22,933 bases of DNA from Chara braunii (GCA_003427395.1 BFEA01000020.1:4820380-4843312); one strand, 5' to 3'. Counted from the stretch's first letter, positions 1 to 10,239 are shown. Made by a program: numbers and translations. The notes: generated by a model not told the origin, from the sequence alone.

Positions 1-237
1 GCCTTACGCTGTTTGCTCCTACCCGCCTTGCCTGAAAGTACTCGAAAACTTGAGTAGATGCTGTTCTCACTGCAGCGGATGGAATCTGCCATACTTGTGA
101 CAACCTTTCCCACATCAAAAGTCGATGCCATACTTGCGAAGTTTCCCAAGCTGAAGGGTGTGCCAATGTAAAAGTCGGAGATTTGGCCAGGCATAGGATA
201 GCTTGCCTTGGCGTGCGTATAAAGCACACACTCAAAA
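1..237. other. Non-coding stretch, nothing recognised
   Basis: No open frame here resembles a known protein. The phrase TGCCATACTTG occurs twice (about 87-98 and 127-138), which could be a small decayed duplication. The following 150 bases after the adjacent CA tract (331-480) are likewise featureless. Confidence 0.5.
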
Positions 238-277
238 CTCACACCCACACAGACACACACACACACACATACACACT

Positions 278-320
<43 letters not shown>

Positions 321-330
321 AAACACACAC
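238..330. repeat. (CA)n microsatellite, imperfect
   Basis: About 90 bases of CA dinucleotides broken by single substitutions (CACCC, CATACAC, CTGACAC, CAAACAC). It creates a His/Thr-rich open frame on the plus strand that is not a gene. Confidence 0.95.
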
Positions 331-480
331 AGGCGCACTCTTGGAGTCTAGCCTTTGAATGTCGCCATTAAAAACTGATGCCTTTCCACTTGGCTATGCT
401 CAAATGAGATAACCAACGGTCTCAAATTCCCCTCAAATGTCTTAGCTTAGAATTGCGTTTTTGTTTTCTCAACTATGTCA

Positions 481-1270
481 CTACCATGTATACACAGCAT
501 AATCACTACCGCACCCTTCCCCAACTCTGTCAACACAAAAACTACGGCCTGCGCACGTGTTCCGTCCTGGTAAGTCAAGCGACCACCCAACGCAGCTAAC
601 CAACGAAATCAACCAACCCACACAACCAACTACCGAAACCGTCGACCCACCCAGCGACCCACCCACCTGACCATACACCCACACACCAACCCAACCACCA
701 CCTAACCCCCCCCCCCCCCCCCCACCCACCCACCCACCAACCCCATGGGCCAACCAACCCTCTCGCCCAACCCACCCCCCCGACCAAGCAACCCAACCAA
801 CCCAACCAACCCTCCTATCCACCCACCAGCCAACCCAGCCTACCAACCAACCTGACCCCGACCCACCAACCAATCCCCCACCCACAAACCCCTACCCACT
901 GACCTAACCACTGCCAACCAACCCAACCTACCCAACCTACCCACCAACCCAACCTACCCGACCTTACCACCAACCCAACCTACCCACTAACCCAACTTAT
1001 CAACCAACCCCACCCACAAACCAATCTTACCCATCGACCAACCTTACCCACTCACCAACCAACCCACCATCCAACCTAATCGACCAACCAACCCAACTAG
1101 TCCGTTCATCAACACAAAAACTACGAACGGGATGCGCACGTGTGCCGTCCTGGTAAGTCAAGCGACCATCCAACGCATCTAACCAACCAAATCGACCAAC
1201 CCATGCAACCAACCACCGAAACCATCGACCCACGCACCCACCCCCCCACCACCCCCCCCCCCCCCCCCCA

Positions 1271-1304
<34 letters not shown>

Positions 1305-1905
1305 TCTTGACCAACCAATCCAACGGGCCAACCAACCGTCCTGCACAACCAACCCTCCCGCCCAACCCCGCCGAACAAGCAACCCGACCGACCCACCTAT
1401 CCACCCACCAGCCAACTCAGCCTACCAACCAACCCAACCCACAAACCAACCCGACCCACCAACCGAACCCCCACCCCCAAACCCCTACCCACTGACCTAA
1501 CCACTGGCTCAACGGATCAAAGGTACGCGGGGGATAACAGGCTGATGATTCCCAAGAGCTCATATCAATGAAGTTGTTTGGCACCTCGTCATCTTGGGGT
1601 TCTTACACAGTAATGTGTAGTACCACCAAACCGACCTTACCACCAACCCGACCTTACCACCAACCCAACCTTATCACCAACCCAACCTACCCACCAACCC
1701 AACCTATTAACCAACCCCACCCACAAACCAACCTTACCCACCCACGAACCCTACCCACCAACCCAACCTATTAACCAACCCCACCCACAAACCAACCTTA
1801 CCCACCGACCAACCCTACCCACTCACCAACGGACCCACCAACCAACCTAATCGAGCAACCAACCCAACTAATCCGTTTTTCTTAGTTAAATTGCATTGCC
1901 CCCAA
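481..1905. repeat. CCAACC-type satellite with higher-order repeat
   Basis: The plus strand is almost entirely C and A, built from short variants of CCAACC, CCCACC and CCTACC. A longer period is visible. The segment starting AACACAAAAACTACG at 532 recurs at 1111, and both run through GTCCTGGTAAGTCAAGCGACC to the phrase CCCACTGACCTAACCACTG (ending 913 and 1506). The segment 992-1110 recurs at about 1760-1880. Each higher-order unit is therefore roughly 580 bases or more. Pure C runs occur at about 705-721 and 1272-1302. The long Gly/Trp-rich frames on the minus strand are by-products of this composition. Confidence 0.9.
1506..1605 (+). pseudogene. LSU (23S-type) rRNA fragment, peptidyl-transferase region, mitochondrial type
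   Basis: The sequence from GGCTCAACGGATCAAAGG through GGGATAACAGGCTGATG, CCCAAGAGCTCATATC and GTTTGGCACCTCG to CTTGGGGTT matches the universally conserved domain V region around the peptidyl-transferase centre of bacterial-type large-subunit rRNA. The GATGATTCCCAAGAGCTC variant resembles plant mitochondrial LSU rRNA more than plastid 23S. Bases are missing in the near-invariant segment after GGCACCTCG, and a CGACGG-type stretch is altered to CAATGAAG, so this is a decayed copy rather than a working rRNA piece. It is flanked on both sides by CCAACC satellite. Confidence 0.82.
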
Positions 1906-2059
1906 CTTGGGGCCAACGATCACCAATGTCTCTTAAAATACGTGAGCATATATAATATACGTTGGCCAAAGAAAAGCCCCGATTTCGCAGTCGGGGGATG
2001 CACGTTGCGCGTAGTGATAACAGAGAAAGTGGTACTTAACCAGCGGGCTTCCAAATAAA
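1906..2059. other. Unique spacer inside the satellite
   Basis: A short AT-richer stretch without CCAACC units, containing GGGGCCAACGATCACC and a palindromic ATATATAATATACG patch. No gene is recognised. Confidence 0.4.
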
Positions 2060-2280
2060 CCAACCGACCAGCCAACCTAACTGATCCGCCAACCTGCCCA
2101 CCCACACCCCCACCGCCCTACCCACCCACCCACCAACCTTGGCCCCCACCCACTGACCTTTCGGCCTGACCACCGGCCCACCCCTGACCACCGGCCCACC
2201 CACCCAGCCGACCAACCAACCTCACCGACCAACCAAACCCGACCGAGGAAGGAACCCACCAATGAACCAATCCAACCCTA
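2060..2280. repeat. CCAACC/CCCACC satellite, second block
   Basis: Same C/A-rich plus strand as the main satellite block. It includes a short internal duplication, GACCACCGGCCCACC, at about 2168 and 2187. It probably belongs to the same array, split by the unique spacer. Confidence 0.8.
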
Positions 2281-2810
2281 CATACTAAAAAGTGGATGTG
2301 CCTCCACTTTGATCAAGATGTCCGGAAAGTTAGAGATCTGCAGACGTGAACTACCTGGATTAATTATAGCAAAACATAGTCACAAAAAAGAAGCAGCATC
2401 CATGCCTCCTCCTCGTCCTCCTCCTCACCTCCATCCCTTTTCTCCTTCCTAACGTCCATCCCTCCTCCTCCTCGCCTCCATCCCTCCAAGTCATCGCCTA
2501 CATCCTTCATCCTGAACTCCCTCCCTCCTCCTCGCATCCATCCCTCTTCCTCTTCCCACTTCCAACTTATCCTCCTCGCCTCCATCCTCCTCCCCTTACT
2601 TAAACCACCACTCCCAAGTACCCCATCATTGTAGATTGTTCTCGGACAGATTCCCACAGCAAAATCGACAGTGGTCAGACAAGGCTTAGGTTCGGAGGGA
2701 AAAGGCTGGTGGGCCCAAAAAAAACCATCAAAATCGGCAAGAAAAAATAAAAAAACAGAAGATTTGGATGCAATAGCGGGAAGATACATTTTGGAAAGTC
2801 CTTGTGTGAG
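2281..2810. other. Non-coding; CTCCTC pyrimidine patch
   Basis: From 2400 to 2600 the plus strand is TCCTCCTC/CCATCCCT-rich and gives a Glu/Gly/Arg-rich frame on the minus strand that I do not consider a gene. The remainder is AT-rich with A runs near 2715-2755. Confidence 0.5.
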
Positions 2811-2938
2811 TGTGCCCTCAGCGAGGGCTTTCAGAAAGATCGTGGAATAAGAAGAGAAACAAAAGAAGGAAAAAAGAAAAGAAGACTTGGTTGTGATAGC
2901 GGTCAGTTACATTATGGAAAGGACAAGTGTGAGTAGCA
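2757..2938 (+). repeat. Diverged direct repeat, about 58 bp unit
   Basis: AGAAGATTTGGATGCAATAG...TACATTTTGGAAAG...GTGTGAG (from 2757) is echoed by GAAGACTTGGTTGTGATAG...TACATTATGGAAAG...GTGTGAG (from 2881). The copies lie about 124 bases apart and differ at several positions. Confidence 0.6.
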
Positions 2939-3798
2939 GTTCCTTAGTACAGGATGTCGGGGGTGTCGTGGCCGGAACGGGCTCCAGGGACATAGGAGGG
3001 AACCGAGGATATCGACTCTCTATCATCACCACACAACTAAGCTAGATGAGAGTCATTGTGCACCCTTATGAAGACCTGTAGTAGCATGTTCATACCTAGC
3101 TCCGAAAGTCCCCATGCAGTCAGGCTTGCATGGCGTCTGCTTCAACCTAGGCTGAGCAAGGGGTAGGAGTCCCTGCTTAGCCCCGGTACCTGGAACCACT
3201 TTCTGGTCAGGTCACCCCGCCAAGATGGCAATGGGTGATGGTCTTGGGTGGTTAACGCAAAATAGCTAAATTGAGATTAACCAATCGAAATGAGGTTATT
3301 GCATACATTCTGGGAGAAGGCTATAATTTACAACAACACTTTATTATTATGGTTCGAGGAGGTAGCTGGTGTAAAATACCTATTCAAGGAGTGAAAGAGT
3401 TGCAAATTGAAATATGAACCGAAAAATCTCACAAGTCTCGCTCGTCAAGCCTTTTATTTTTTTTTTATTTTTTTTTTTGAGCGAGCTTTTGATTTTAGAG
3501 AATCGCAAGGTACAACAATTGATAGACGGATTTATCAACATTTGTATGATTCATGGAAAGAAAATAAATTTTTGTGCTATTGTTTATAAGATTTTCGATT
3601 GTCTAGCTAATGAGAACTTGTCTATGCAAGGGCCTTCCAATCATCAGTGTGCATTGTAGACTGCAGGCTTGGGAAGATGCAAATTTTTGTTCAACAACGT
3701 ATTGTCGGTTGGAGTGCTGCTCAAAGGATTAACTGACCACTTGTCGGCAGGGAAAAAAAAAAGAAAAAAAAGAAAAAAAAAACTCAAAGATAAGTTTA

Positions 3799-3830
<32 letters not shown>

Positions 3831-4047
3831 CTCCTCATGTCTGTCCTTCGACTTCACCTACATCCATCTTCCTCGTTCTCTTTGCCTGCATCCCTAAAAA
3901 CAATTTATTTATAAAATATCTACTACTATTCCTCGCTTCCAACTCTCCACCCTACTTGCCGTGAGGACGATTCGATTATCGCTCACCGAATCAATCCCTT
4001 CTCCACTTTGACTTTTAGTCCACTAGAACAATTTGTTATTATTCCAT
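2939..4047. other. Non-coding stretch
   Basis: No convincing reading frame. It contains a GC-moderate patch (2950-3250) with phrases such as GCCCCGGTACCTGGAACC that may be old transposon sequence, A/T-runs at 3450-3478 and 3752-3782, and a CTCCTC tract at 3800-3835. Confidence 0.4.
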
Positions 4048-4160
4048 TGATTCCTTTTCATATAGGAAACTTGTATCTTTCTTTTACTAATTCATCTTTG
4101 TTTTGATTCCTTTTCATATAGGAAACTTGTATCTTTCTTTTACTAATTCATCTTTGTTTA
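4048..4160 (+). repeat. Two-copy tandem duplication, about 56 bp
   Basis: GATTCCTTTTCATATAGG followed by AAACTTGTATCTTTCTTTTACTA and TTCATCTTTGTTT appears twice head to tail, starting near 4049 and 4105, and the copies look identical. The near-absence of substitutions suggests a recent event or an assembly duplication. Confidence 0.9.
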
Positions 4161-4910
4161 TGTATTCATTCAGTCATTTCGTTTCAGTTGAATTCTTGGA
4201 CTTTCTTTCTAAACATTGTTACTTTTTTATTCAGTCTTTTATGTATGTTTTTCGTTCGTAAGTTGAAGAAGGCTGTTTGTGAAAACAGTTGGAGATATCA
4301 GAAGTGAGAATGCTGACATGAGTAACAAAAAATCAGGTGAAAAACATGATCGCCGAAAGTTCAAGGGTTTCTGCATGAAACTTCAAGCTAATACCCAAGA
4401 CATCAAAGATGCATTTTCTACGGGATCCCAAAACTACCAACCGCCCCAAGCTAGCTCATGATAAGCCCACCAACTTCCCAGCAGTATTCCTACAGTTAAA
4501 AAACACCAGCACGTTAAAATCCAAATTCGTATCAGTTTCCAATAGGCACTTCCAAGAGGTCATGTTATGGTGCGAAGCATTTTGTCACCATGAATGAAGG
4601 TCATTTAGTACCCAGTGCCTGACAATCTTTTGTTGAAATGATTTATGAATTCGTTCTAAACTTAGTCAATGAACAAATAAGTGGTGTACCAGCAGTTAAA
4701 CAACGTTTTTTTCCTTTCGGGTAGCGGAGCTTACACTTGTTCAATGGTTCGTCGTGGCTTTCTTCCCGATACCTTTCCGCTCGAATTCAGAGAGTTACCA
4801 ACTCTCTTTTAAAGGTGCAAGAGTTTACTTCCCTCCTCCCCGCCTTGATAGAAGAGAGAAAGTTGGAGAGGGTTCCTAACACTTGCTCACTCCCCACAGG
4901 TGCAAACCCT
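4161..4910. other. Non-coding stretch with one weak open frame
   Basis: A plus-strand frame at 4279-4461 (60 codons, lysine- and serine-rich) has no recognised domain and no supporting context. I see nothing else. Confidence 0.35.
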
Positions 4911-5113
4911 GGATGCAACCGCCGAGCAGTAAACTTCAAACGCGAGCCACACTATTAGTGTGCGTGGGGGGGTGTGGGCAGGCAGAAGGGGGACCCCGGA
5001 TGCAACAACCGAGCAGCAAGCTTCAAACGTGAGCCACACTATTAGTGTGCCTGGGAGGGCGTGGGCAGGCAGAAGGGGGCACACATGGGTGGGTGGGCGA
5101 GAGGCTGCGCACA
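4911..5113 (+). repeat. Tandem repeat, 87 bp period, two units
   Basis: Units begin GGATGCAACCGCCGAGCAG at 4911 and GGATGCAACAACCGAGCAG at 4998. Each contains CTTCAAACG, GAGCC and the hairpin CACACTATTAGTGTG, followed by a G-rich GTGGGCAGGCAGAAGGGGG segment. The second unit continues with GCACACATGGGTGGGTGGGCG, which is shared with the copy at 5295-5410. Confidence 0.9.
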
Positions 5114-5294
5114 AGTGTAGGCGAGTGCGGACATGTGTGCATTGGTGAGCGGGGGTCCATTTTTTAAATTAAATTCAATAAATGAACAAATATAGGGTAG
5201 GCGGCTATTCATTCATTCTGCCGATTAGGCATGGCTACGGTGCCTTTCCTTCTTTTCATTTTTTTTTTTCTCTAATCTAAGGCGCCTAAACCTT

Positions 5295-5410
5295 CGACTG
5301 CAAGCGCCGAGCAGCAAGCTTCAAACATGAGCCACAATATTAGTGTGTGCGTGTGTGCGTGAGTGGGCGGGCAGGCAGGCACACATGGGTGGGTTGGCGG
5401 GAGGCCGTGC
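5295..5410 (+). repeat. Third copy of the 87-116 bp repeat
   Basis: Contains GCCGAGCAGCAAGCTTCAAAC, GAGCCACAATATTAGTGTG and the tail GGCACACATGGGTGGGT. It is separated from the tandem pair by about 180 bases of AT-rich unique sequence. The hairpin arm is mutated (CACAA against GTGTG). Confidence 0.85.
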
Positions 5411-5863
5411 AGGTGCTACCACGATATGACACTTCTCGACGTGCTACCAGGATATGACACTTCTCGATTGAATTGCTGCTCGCAACCTCTCGTTTGTAAT
5501 ATATATCAATGCTTTGCAACCTTGTCCTTTGCACGACTGCAAACATTTGCATTATTATCCCCGCCACAATCAATACATTCAAATGTTTCTGCATTCATGC
5601 GTGCAAAGAAGGGTCCCTGCTTTCTTAACTGTCCGCATCCGGACGTTATATGTCCATGGGTTTATACTGAATGTATGGCCTTCTGTGGTGCCCATTATTT
5701 TTCATGTTCGCCTGCAATCACTATGCCATTTGTCGGGCATTTGTCGGGAGTGTTTTCTGGGCATACTCGACGCCAACGGTTGTAGTCATAATGCTTAACC
5801 GGATCTTCCATGTCCGCATCCATCTTATCCTTCCACTGTATGTCCTCTATGGACCTGCCAAGT
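5411..5863. other. Non-coding; short direct repeat and Cys/His-rich frames
   Basis: GTGCTACCACGATATGACACTTCTCGA (5414) is repeated as GTGCTACCAGGATATGACACTTCTCGA (5440). Several plus-strand frames between 5500 and 5830 are rich in Cys and His, but they are broken and match nothing I recognise. They may be the decayed upstream part of the LINE that follows. Confidence 0.35.
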
Positions 5864-6958
5864 AGAGGCTGGAAAAGGATGCTACAGTTGAGGGCCCAGT
5901 TGAGGTACTGTCATGACATCAAAAGGAATTTAGAAACGCTGATATTTAATGTCCCTCTTGACTAGGTGTGTATTCTACGAAAGGGACCGCGGCTGGCAGA
6001 AGGGCACTGGGTCGCAGTCCTGAACAACACATAAAGTGTAGGCAATGTGGTGGAGGCACGGGCAGGCGAATCCTTGGTCAGCCTCACCAGCTCCTCCCCG
6101 GACGCAGTGAGGTGGTGGAGGAACGAGGAGATGCATAGGATCCAAGTATTGAGGCACAAAGATCAATGGACCGTGTTTCTCCTCGGAACCCCCCGTGCTG
6201 AACTCCCCTTCGACCCGGAGGAGTGGCATTGGGCGCATGCATGCAAAATGTCGGTTGATCTGAATATAAAGTTTTTTGGTTTGACGGTGAAGGCCATATA
6301 CCGGCTGCTGCGGCCAAAGGTGAACTTGAAAGAGATTGTGAAAACCCACAGGAAATCCCACTTGAATCTGAGGAATGAGACCATCCGCCGCATCCGGTGG
6401 TTTTCGATCATAAGGTCTAAACCAAGGTTCGACTCGCTGCCATGGCAGATAGAGCGACTGGTTGGTGGATCGTACGTACTTGGAACAAAAGGGTATGACA
6501 CTTCCCTATTGTAAATCCTGCCATAACACCCTCCCTTCCCATAAGATCTCGAAAACCATACAACACATCTTCCTACAGTGCCCAGGGGCGGTCCTCACTT
6601 GGCGTTGGTGGGATAGGGTATGGAGCCTTTTGGGCACCGGATCGGCCTGGCCATGGGACTGGAGGGCGCTGCTCTGCGAGGCATGGACCTCCCCCATGGA
6701 CAGTGCTTTTGAAACAATATGTTCAAAATTGGGAGGGGACTCAGGAGAGCGGTTATTTGGACACTCTGGAGGAAACGTTCCACACACACCCTTGAGGGAG
6801 TTCGCATAGATGGAGAGGAAGTAACAGAAATAATAAACACAGTATATACATCAAGAGCTCCTCTCATGGCAGCAAAAGGTCAAAAACCAATTGGACTTAT
6901 ATCATTTAAAGAAAGATATTACACAATCAATCAATCAATTCTCAAACTGGCTGGGTAG
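5864..6958 (+). pseudogene. Decayed LINE (non-LTR retrotransposon) ORF2 C-terminal part, zf-RVT domain
   Basis: Coding-like sequence runs through three frames. Frame 2 (about 5864-6514, with stops near 5969 and 6029) carries RWWRNEEMHRIQVLRHK and an Arg/Trp-rich segment. Frame 3 (6462-6809) carries a zinc-binding motif C-X2-C-X14-H-X4-C at 6510-6581, followed by P-x-A-V-L-T-W-x-W-W. Frame 2 resumes at about 6722-6958 with a TLWRKRSTHTLEGVRIDG segment. This order (zinc motif, then aromatic cluster, then a W-x-x-R-x-R patch) is typical of the zf-RVT region after the reverse transcriptase domain of plant LINE-type elements. No RT catalytic motif is visible, so the copy is 5'-truncated or decayed. 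At least two frameshifts and two stops make it non-functional. Confidence 0.75.
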
Positions 6959-7389
6959 CGAAGAAGGGGGCTGAAATGCTTATATCCGATGGCAGGGTGG
7001 CCAATCGTCGAGGCAGGAGCAGGAGGACATCAGGACGGATTACTGCATCTGCTTCAAGGAATGGACCAAGGTGGACCAAGGAGTACCGTTGTGCTCACCC
7101 TCGGAGTTCCTGGACCCTTTCCTGCCCCATCCACTGTCTATAGTGGGCATGCAATGGTACGGTGCATAGTAAGGTACGGTGCACAGTTAGCGAACGTCAA
7201 CAGGCAGCGCTTGGAGTAACACCGGGCAATGAGTTGGAGAACCGTTGGGTAGAGCAACAGATGCAGGACTGGAAAAGGAAGGGCAGGGTCACTGAGGAGA
7301 CAAAGGAGGAGTAAGATGGAGTGGCTACCCGCCTATAGCATCTTGATTATGTTAGGCAGGCATAGTAGCGTGTTATTTGGTATGTTGGA
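6959..7389. other. Non-coding; possible LINE 3' UTR
   Basis: Follows the last LINE-like stop. Three overlapping frames are open for short stretches around 6990-7220 but none is recognisable. It may be LINE trailer, since a poly(A) tract appears only at 7577. Confidence 0.35.
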
Positions 7390-7597
7390 TCAATCCCCGG
7401 TAACACAGGGCAATCAATGCTGGCAGGAGACAAAGTGAAATTCAGCCTTGAGATGTTCAGTGGGACGCTGGACCCGTTTTCCAGCAGGTGCTGCTCCCCA
7501 CCGATAGATTTGAGGAATCAGGCGGCCCGTTACGAGGGGGTGCTCATATCACCCCTCCTAGCATGGCAGCGAGGTTTAAAAAAAAATAAAAAAAAAT
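7390..7597 (+). mobile_element. Poly(A)-ended short retroelement, family S copy 1
   Basis: The core GGGACGCTGGACCCGTTTTCC followed by AGCAGGTGCTGCTCCCCACCGATAGA (7462-7508) is shared with copies at 8801-9000 (minus) and 10515-10663 (plus). It ends in an A-rich tract at 7577-7596. Upstream similarity (CCCCGGTAAC, AAATTC) reaches back to about 7390. All three copies end in a homopolymer A tail, as expected for SINEs or truncated LINEs. The start is uncertain. Confidence 0.7.
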
Positions 7598-7635
7598 CTA
7601 CCATGTGTAGGCCACAAGAAGAATGACTCAAAAGC

Positions 7636-7745
7636 TCTGAAAATTGGAGGGTCTGTAGATTTGGTCTTGATCTTTCCACAAAAAATATGACTCGAAAATT
7701 GGAGAGTCTGTAGATTTATTCGTCATCTTTCTAAGAAAAATATTA
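7636..7745 (+). repeat. Two-copy tandem duplication, 55 bp
   Basis: AAAATTGGAGGGTCTGTAGATTT (7640) recurs as AAAATTGGAGAGTCTGTAGATTT (7695). Both are followed by similar CATCTTTC-type sequence and A runs, with moderate divergence. Confidence 0.8.
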
Positions 7746-8364
7746 AAAGAAACAACAAAAGTCAGTGAGGATAAGTTGGGTAGGGTAGGACGAGTAACGG
7801 ACGGTAGGATGCCATGTGGCATGGGTGGGTTGTTGGGGTTACAGTGGAAAGAATAGAGAGCGGGTATATCGAAGAGAGGGAGGGCTATGAGTGTCCTGGG
7901 TTTTCTCTTCTCCTACCTCTGCATCTATTTCTCTGTCTCTTGTTTCGTCCGACCCAGCTGTTTGAAGATCGTTGTATATGGAATAAATTCTCTGTGAGGC
8001 CGCGTTGACAGGCTTGACGCTGTCACTCACAACAAAATCGCCTTCAAGAAGTTTTAGGGACGAGGAGGCAGTGCTCTTCTGGCCAGTGCAGCTCACCAAG
8101 GGGCTGCACCAGCACTGGCTATGTGGAGGAGAAGGTACTTCTCTCGCAGGAAGAGGCAGGGGATGAGTTTGGTCGGGATAGCGGTCTTGCAGTTGGATCA
8201 GGGGATGGCGGGAGTGGAGCATCTCGTGATGATCTCCAGGGTTCGGTGATTTCACGCAGTTGAAGGCAACTTCACGAGGCGATGGGAGCTCAGCGTGCAG
8301 CAGCTTGTCAAAGTCGTCATCTTAAGTACTACTATAAATTCCCATAATGTCTCAGGGCTTCAAG
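7746..8364. other. Non-coding stretch
   Basis: Open frames on both strands (minus 7839-8255, 138 codons) lack any recognised domain. The plus strand here holds a GC-moderate, possibly formerly coding segment (8005-8290), but no family can be named. Confidence 0.35.
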
Positions 8365-8590
8365 TTCAGTAGTGTTTTCTGATTTGGTTGTTCCGCGATA
8401 GTCGGCTGGACTTTGTATTACCTGATTGTCTTTTCTATTTCGTAATCCTTGATGTCCATCAAAATGATGACGATCTAATTCAGTGTTTTTTCTGATTTGG
8501 TGATTCCATAATAGTCGGCTTGACCTTGTATTACCTGTTTGTCTTTTCTATGTCATAATCCTCGATGTTCATAAAAATGATGACGATCTA
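8365..8590 (+). repeat. Two-copy tandem duplication, 113 bp
   Basis: TTTTCTGATTTGG starts at 8376 and again at 8489. Both units continue through ATAGTCGGCT, TTGTATTACCTG, TTGTCTTTTCTAT and AAAATGATGACGATCTAATT. The units differ by scattered substitutions, so the duplication is not recent. Confidence 0.92.
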
Positions 8591-8677
8591 ATTTAGATTT
8601 TCTGAATCTCGAATTAATCTTGATTGTTGGGCTCTGATCTCAAAAGAGTGGTACCGAAAACGATTGGTAAATTGGTT

Positions 8678-8722
8678 CCTCAATCTGAATTTTTTTTTTT
8701 TTTTTTCCCCCCCTCAATCTGA
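8678..8722. repeat. T/C tract flanked by 11-bp direct repeats
   Basis: CCTCAATCTGA occurs at 8678-8688 and 8712-8722, enclosing a run of T then C. Read on the minus strand this is a G-then-A homopolymer insert with a target-site duplication, as if only a retroelement tail had been inserted. Confidence 0.6.
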
Positions 8723-8800
8723 TTTGATGTTTGGACTATTCTCAATTGGATGCTCATAGTTGATTTGAAGTGGTGTGTTCTGATTTGAGTCCTTAGATTG

Positions 8801-9000
8801 TTTCTTTTTTTTTTTTTTTTTTTTTTTAAACACTTCCCGTCCGTGCTAGTGGTGCTGATAAGACCAGCCACCGCTAACACCTGGGGGGGCTCCATCTATT
8901 GGTGGGGAGCAACACCTGCTGGAAACTGGGTCCAGCGTCCCTTACATGGACAGAATTCAAGCCATATCACCATGAACCTGGCGCCAGATACCCGCTGCTA
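8801..9000 (-). mobile_element. Poly(A)-ended short retroelement, family S copy 2
   Basis: Read on the minus strand, GGGACGCTGGACCCAGTTTCC, AGCAGGTGTTGCTCCCCACCAATAGA (about 8893-8943) is the same core as in copies 1 and 3, and the element ends in a long A tract (T run at 8801-8827). Upstream, GCGGGTATCTGGCGCCAGGTTCATG matches the head of copy 3. The segment between core and tail differs from the other copies. Confidence 0.75.
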
Positions 9001-10081
9001 CACCCTAGCTCCTCCCATCCCCTTTCTGCCACCACCAACTTCGATACCCCACCAGCTTTCCATGTATTCATTCAACTGTACCAGTCCGCTCCGTAGCTGT
9101 GCATTGCTTCAAGTTTTTGGAATCTCTAGTTTGAGTCTGTTTTTGGGTGGATGAAAATTCTGAGGCTCATCATGAGCGTTTGTAGGGTTTGGGCTCACAC
9201 AAGTACTGATCTGGATTATTTCCTCAAGGTGGGAGGTGTCGGCCTTGAGAGGGTAGGGGTGGTATTGCGGGATTGTCCTTTTCAGGGCCATGCTGAGTTT
9301 TAGGCCGGATCAGCATGGCGGTTGGGGAGAGTGGACAAGGGGCGCTGATTTTAGCCAGCTGAGAGGTAGAGAGGGCTGTTTCACTGGGAGGATGTGGGAC
9401 AGGAGGAAAGGGGGAACTCCAGCTCTGCGGGGCAAACTCGGGGGAATTGTGTGCTGCTGAGGGAGCAGGAGTGGCTGTTTAGGGGGCTGTTCTGAACTGG
9501 GGCCGGTGACGTGAGGGGGCACCTCCCGGTGGAGGCAGTGTAAGGACAGAGGGGCCTTTTTTTAGGGGAGGAGCAGTTTCAGGAACTTTCTTTGTGAGTT
9601 CTTCATGTATAGTTAAGCTTCGAACAGACGCCGGAACCTGGGAGGCTAGTTTTCGATCGTGGGGGTAGAAGGGAAGGGAATCCCTCTGCTGTTTGTGCGG
9701 AGTAAAATTTCTCTGACTTATAATTTTTTTTGAATCTCTTAAAAGTTGGCCGCTGGTTGCAGGGGTTGGGGGAAACGCGTCCCGTGGCGAATGGGCCTAG
9801 CCAGCAGGATAGAGCCAGGGCATAGCAGTGGCGGAGATGATGGCTCTATCTCTGTAAGTCTTGCCGGAGGAAGGTCGAGAGGGATAAATGGATTGGTGCA
9901 ACCAGGGCCTGTAGGAGAGGGCGGTATCGAAACTACTGTTGCTGTGATGATTGGTGGCTCCACTGCTGCCTTCCACCCTCGACATGTCCCCAGATCTCTC
10001 TTCCAGGCCTCTTGCCCCCGTACATCTCCAGTTACAGGGCAGCGCGACCAAACCTCAGCACCGACCAGCGTCGTTCTGGCC
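9001..10081. other. Non-coding stretch
   Basis: Overlapping open frames lie on both strands around 9740-10280 (177 codons plus, 151 codons minus) in moderately GC-rich sequence. Neither shows a recognisable motif. The plus frame runs through a tandem repeat, which argues against a real protein. Confidence 0.35.
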
Positions 10082-10239
10082 CTGTCCGTTCGCAAACCTC
10101 TGCGACCATGGGCATCAGCAGGCACTCGACTGTCTGCGGGCAAACTAGTACTCAGACGACCTGTCCGTTCGCAAACCTCTGGGACCATGGGCATAAGCAG
10201 GCACTTGACTGTCTGCTGGCAAACTAGTACTCAGACGAT
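10082..10239 (+). repeat. Two-copy tandem duplication, 79 bp
   Basis: CTGTCCGTTCGCAAACCTCTG starts at 10082 and 10161. Each unit runs through GACCATGGGCAT, AGCAGGCACT and CAAACTAGTACTCAGACGA, with a handful of differences. Confidence 0.92.

Noticed and set aside
183-371. Thr/His-rich open frame
   Set aside because: It is the translation of the CA microsatellite.
481-1415. Long Gly/Trp/Val-rich frames on the minus strand
   Set aside because: They are composition artefacts of the CCAACC satellite; they overlap one another and lack any domain.
2940-3240. 5S rRNA or another RNA gene
   Set aside because: Phrases such as GATGGCAATGGGTGATGG look superficially similar, but the conserved 5S internal control region is missing.
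4911-5410. CRISPR-like array
   Set aside because: Two tandem units plus one distant copy with no short unique spacers, in a eukaryotic setting.
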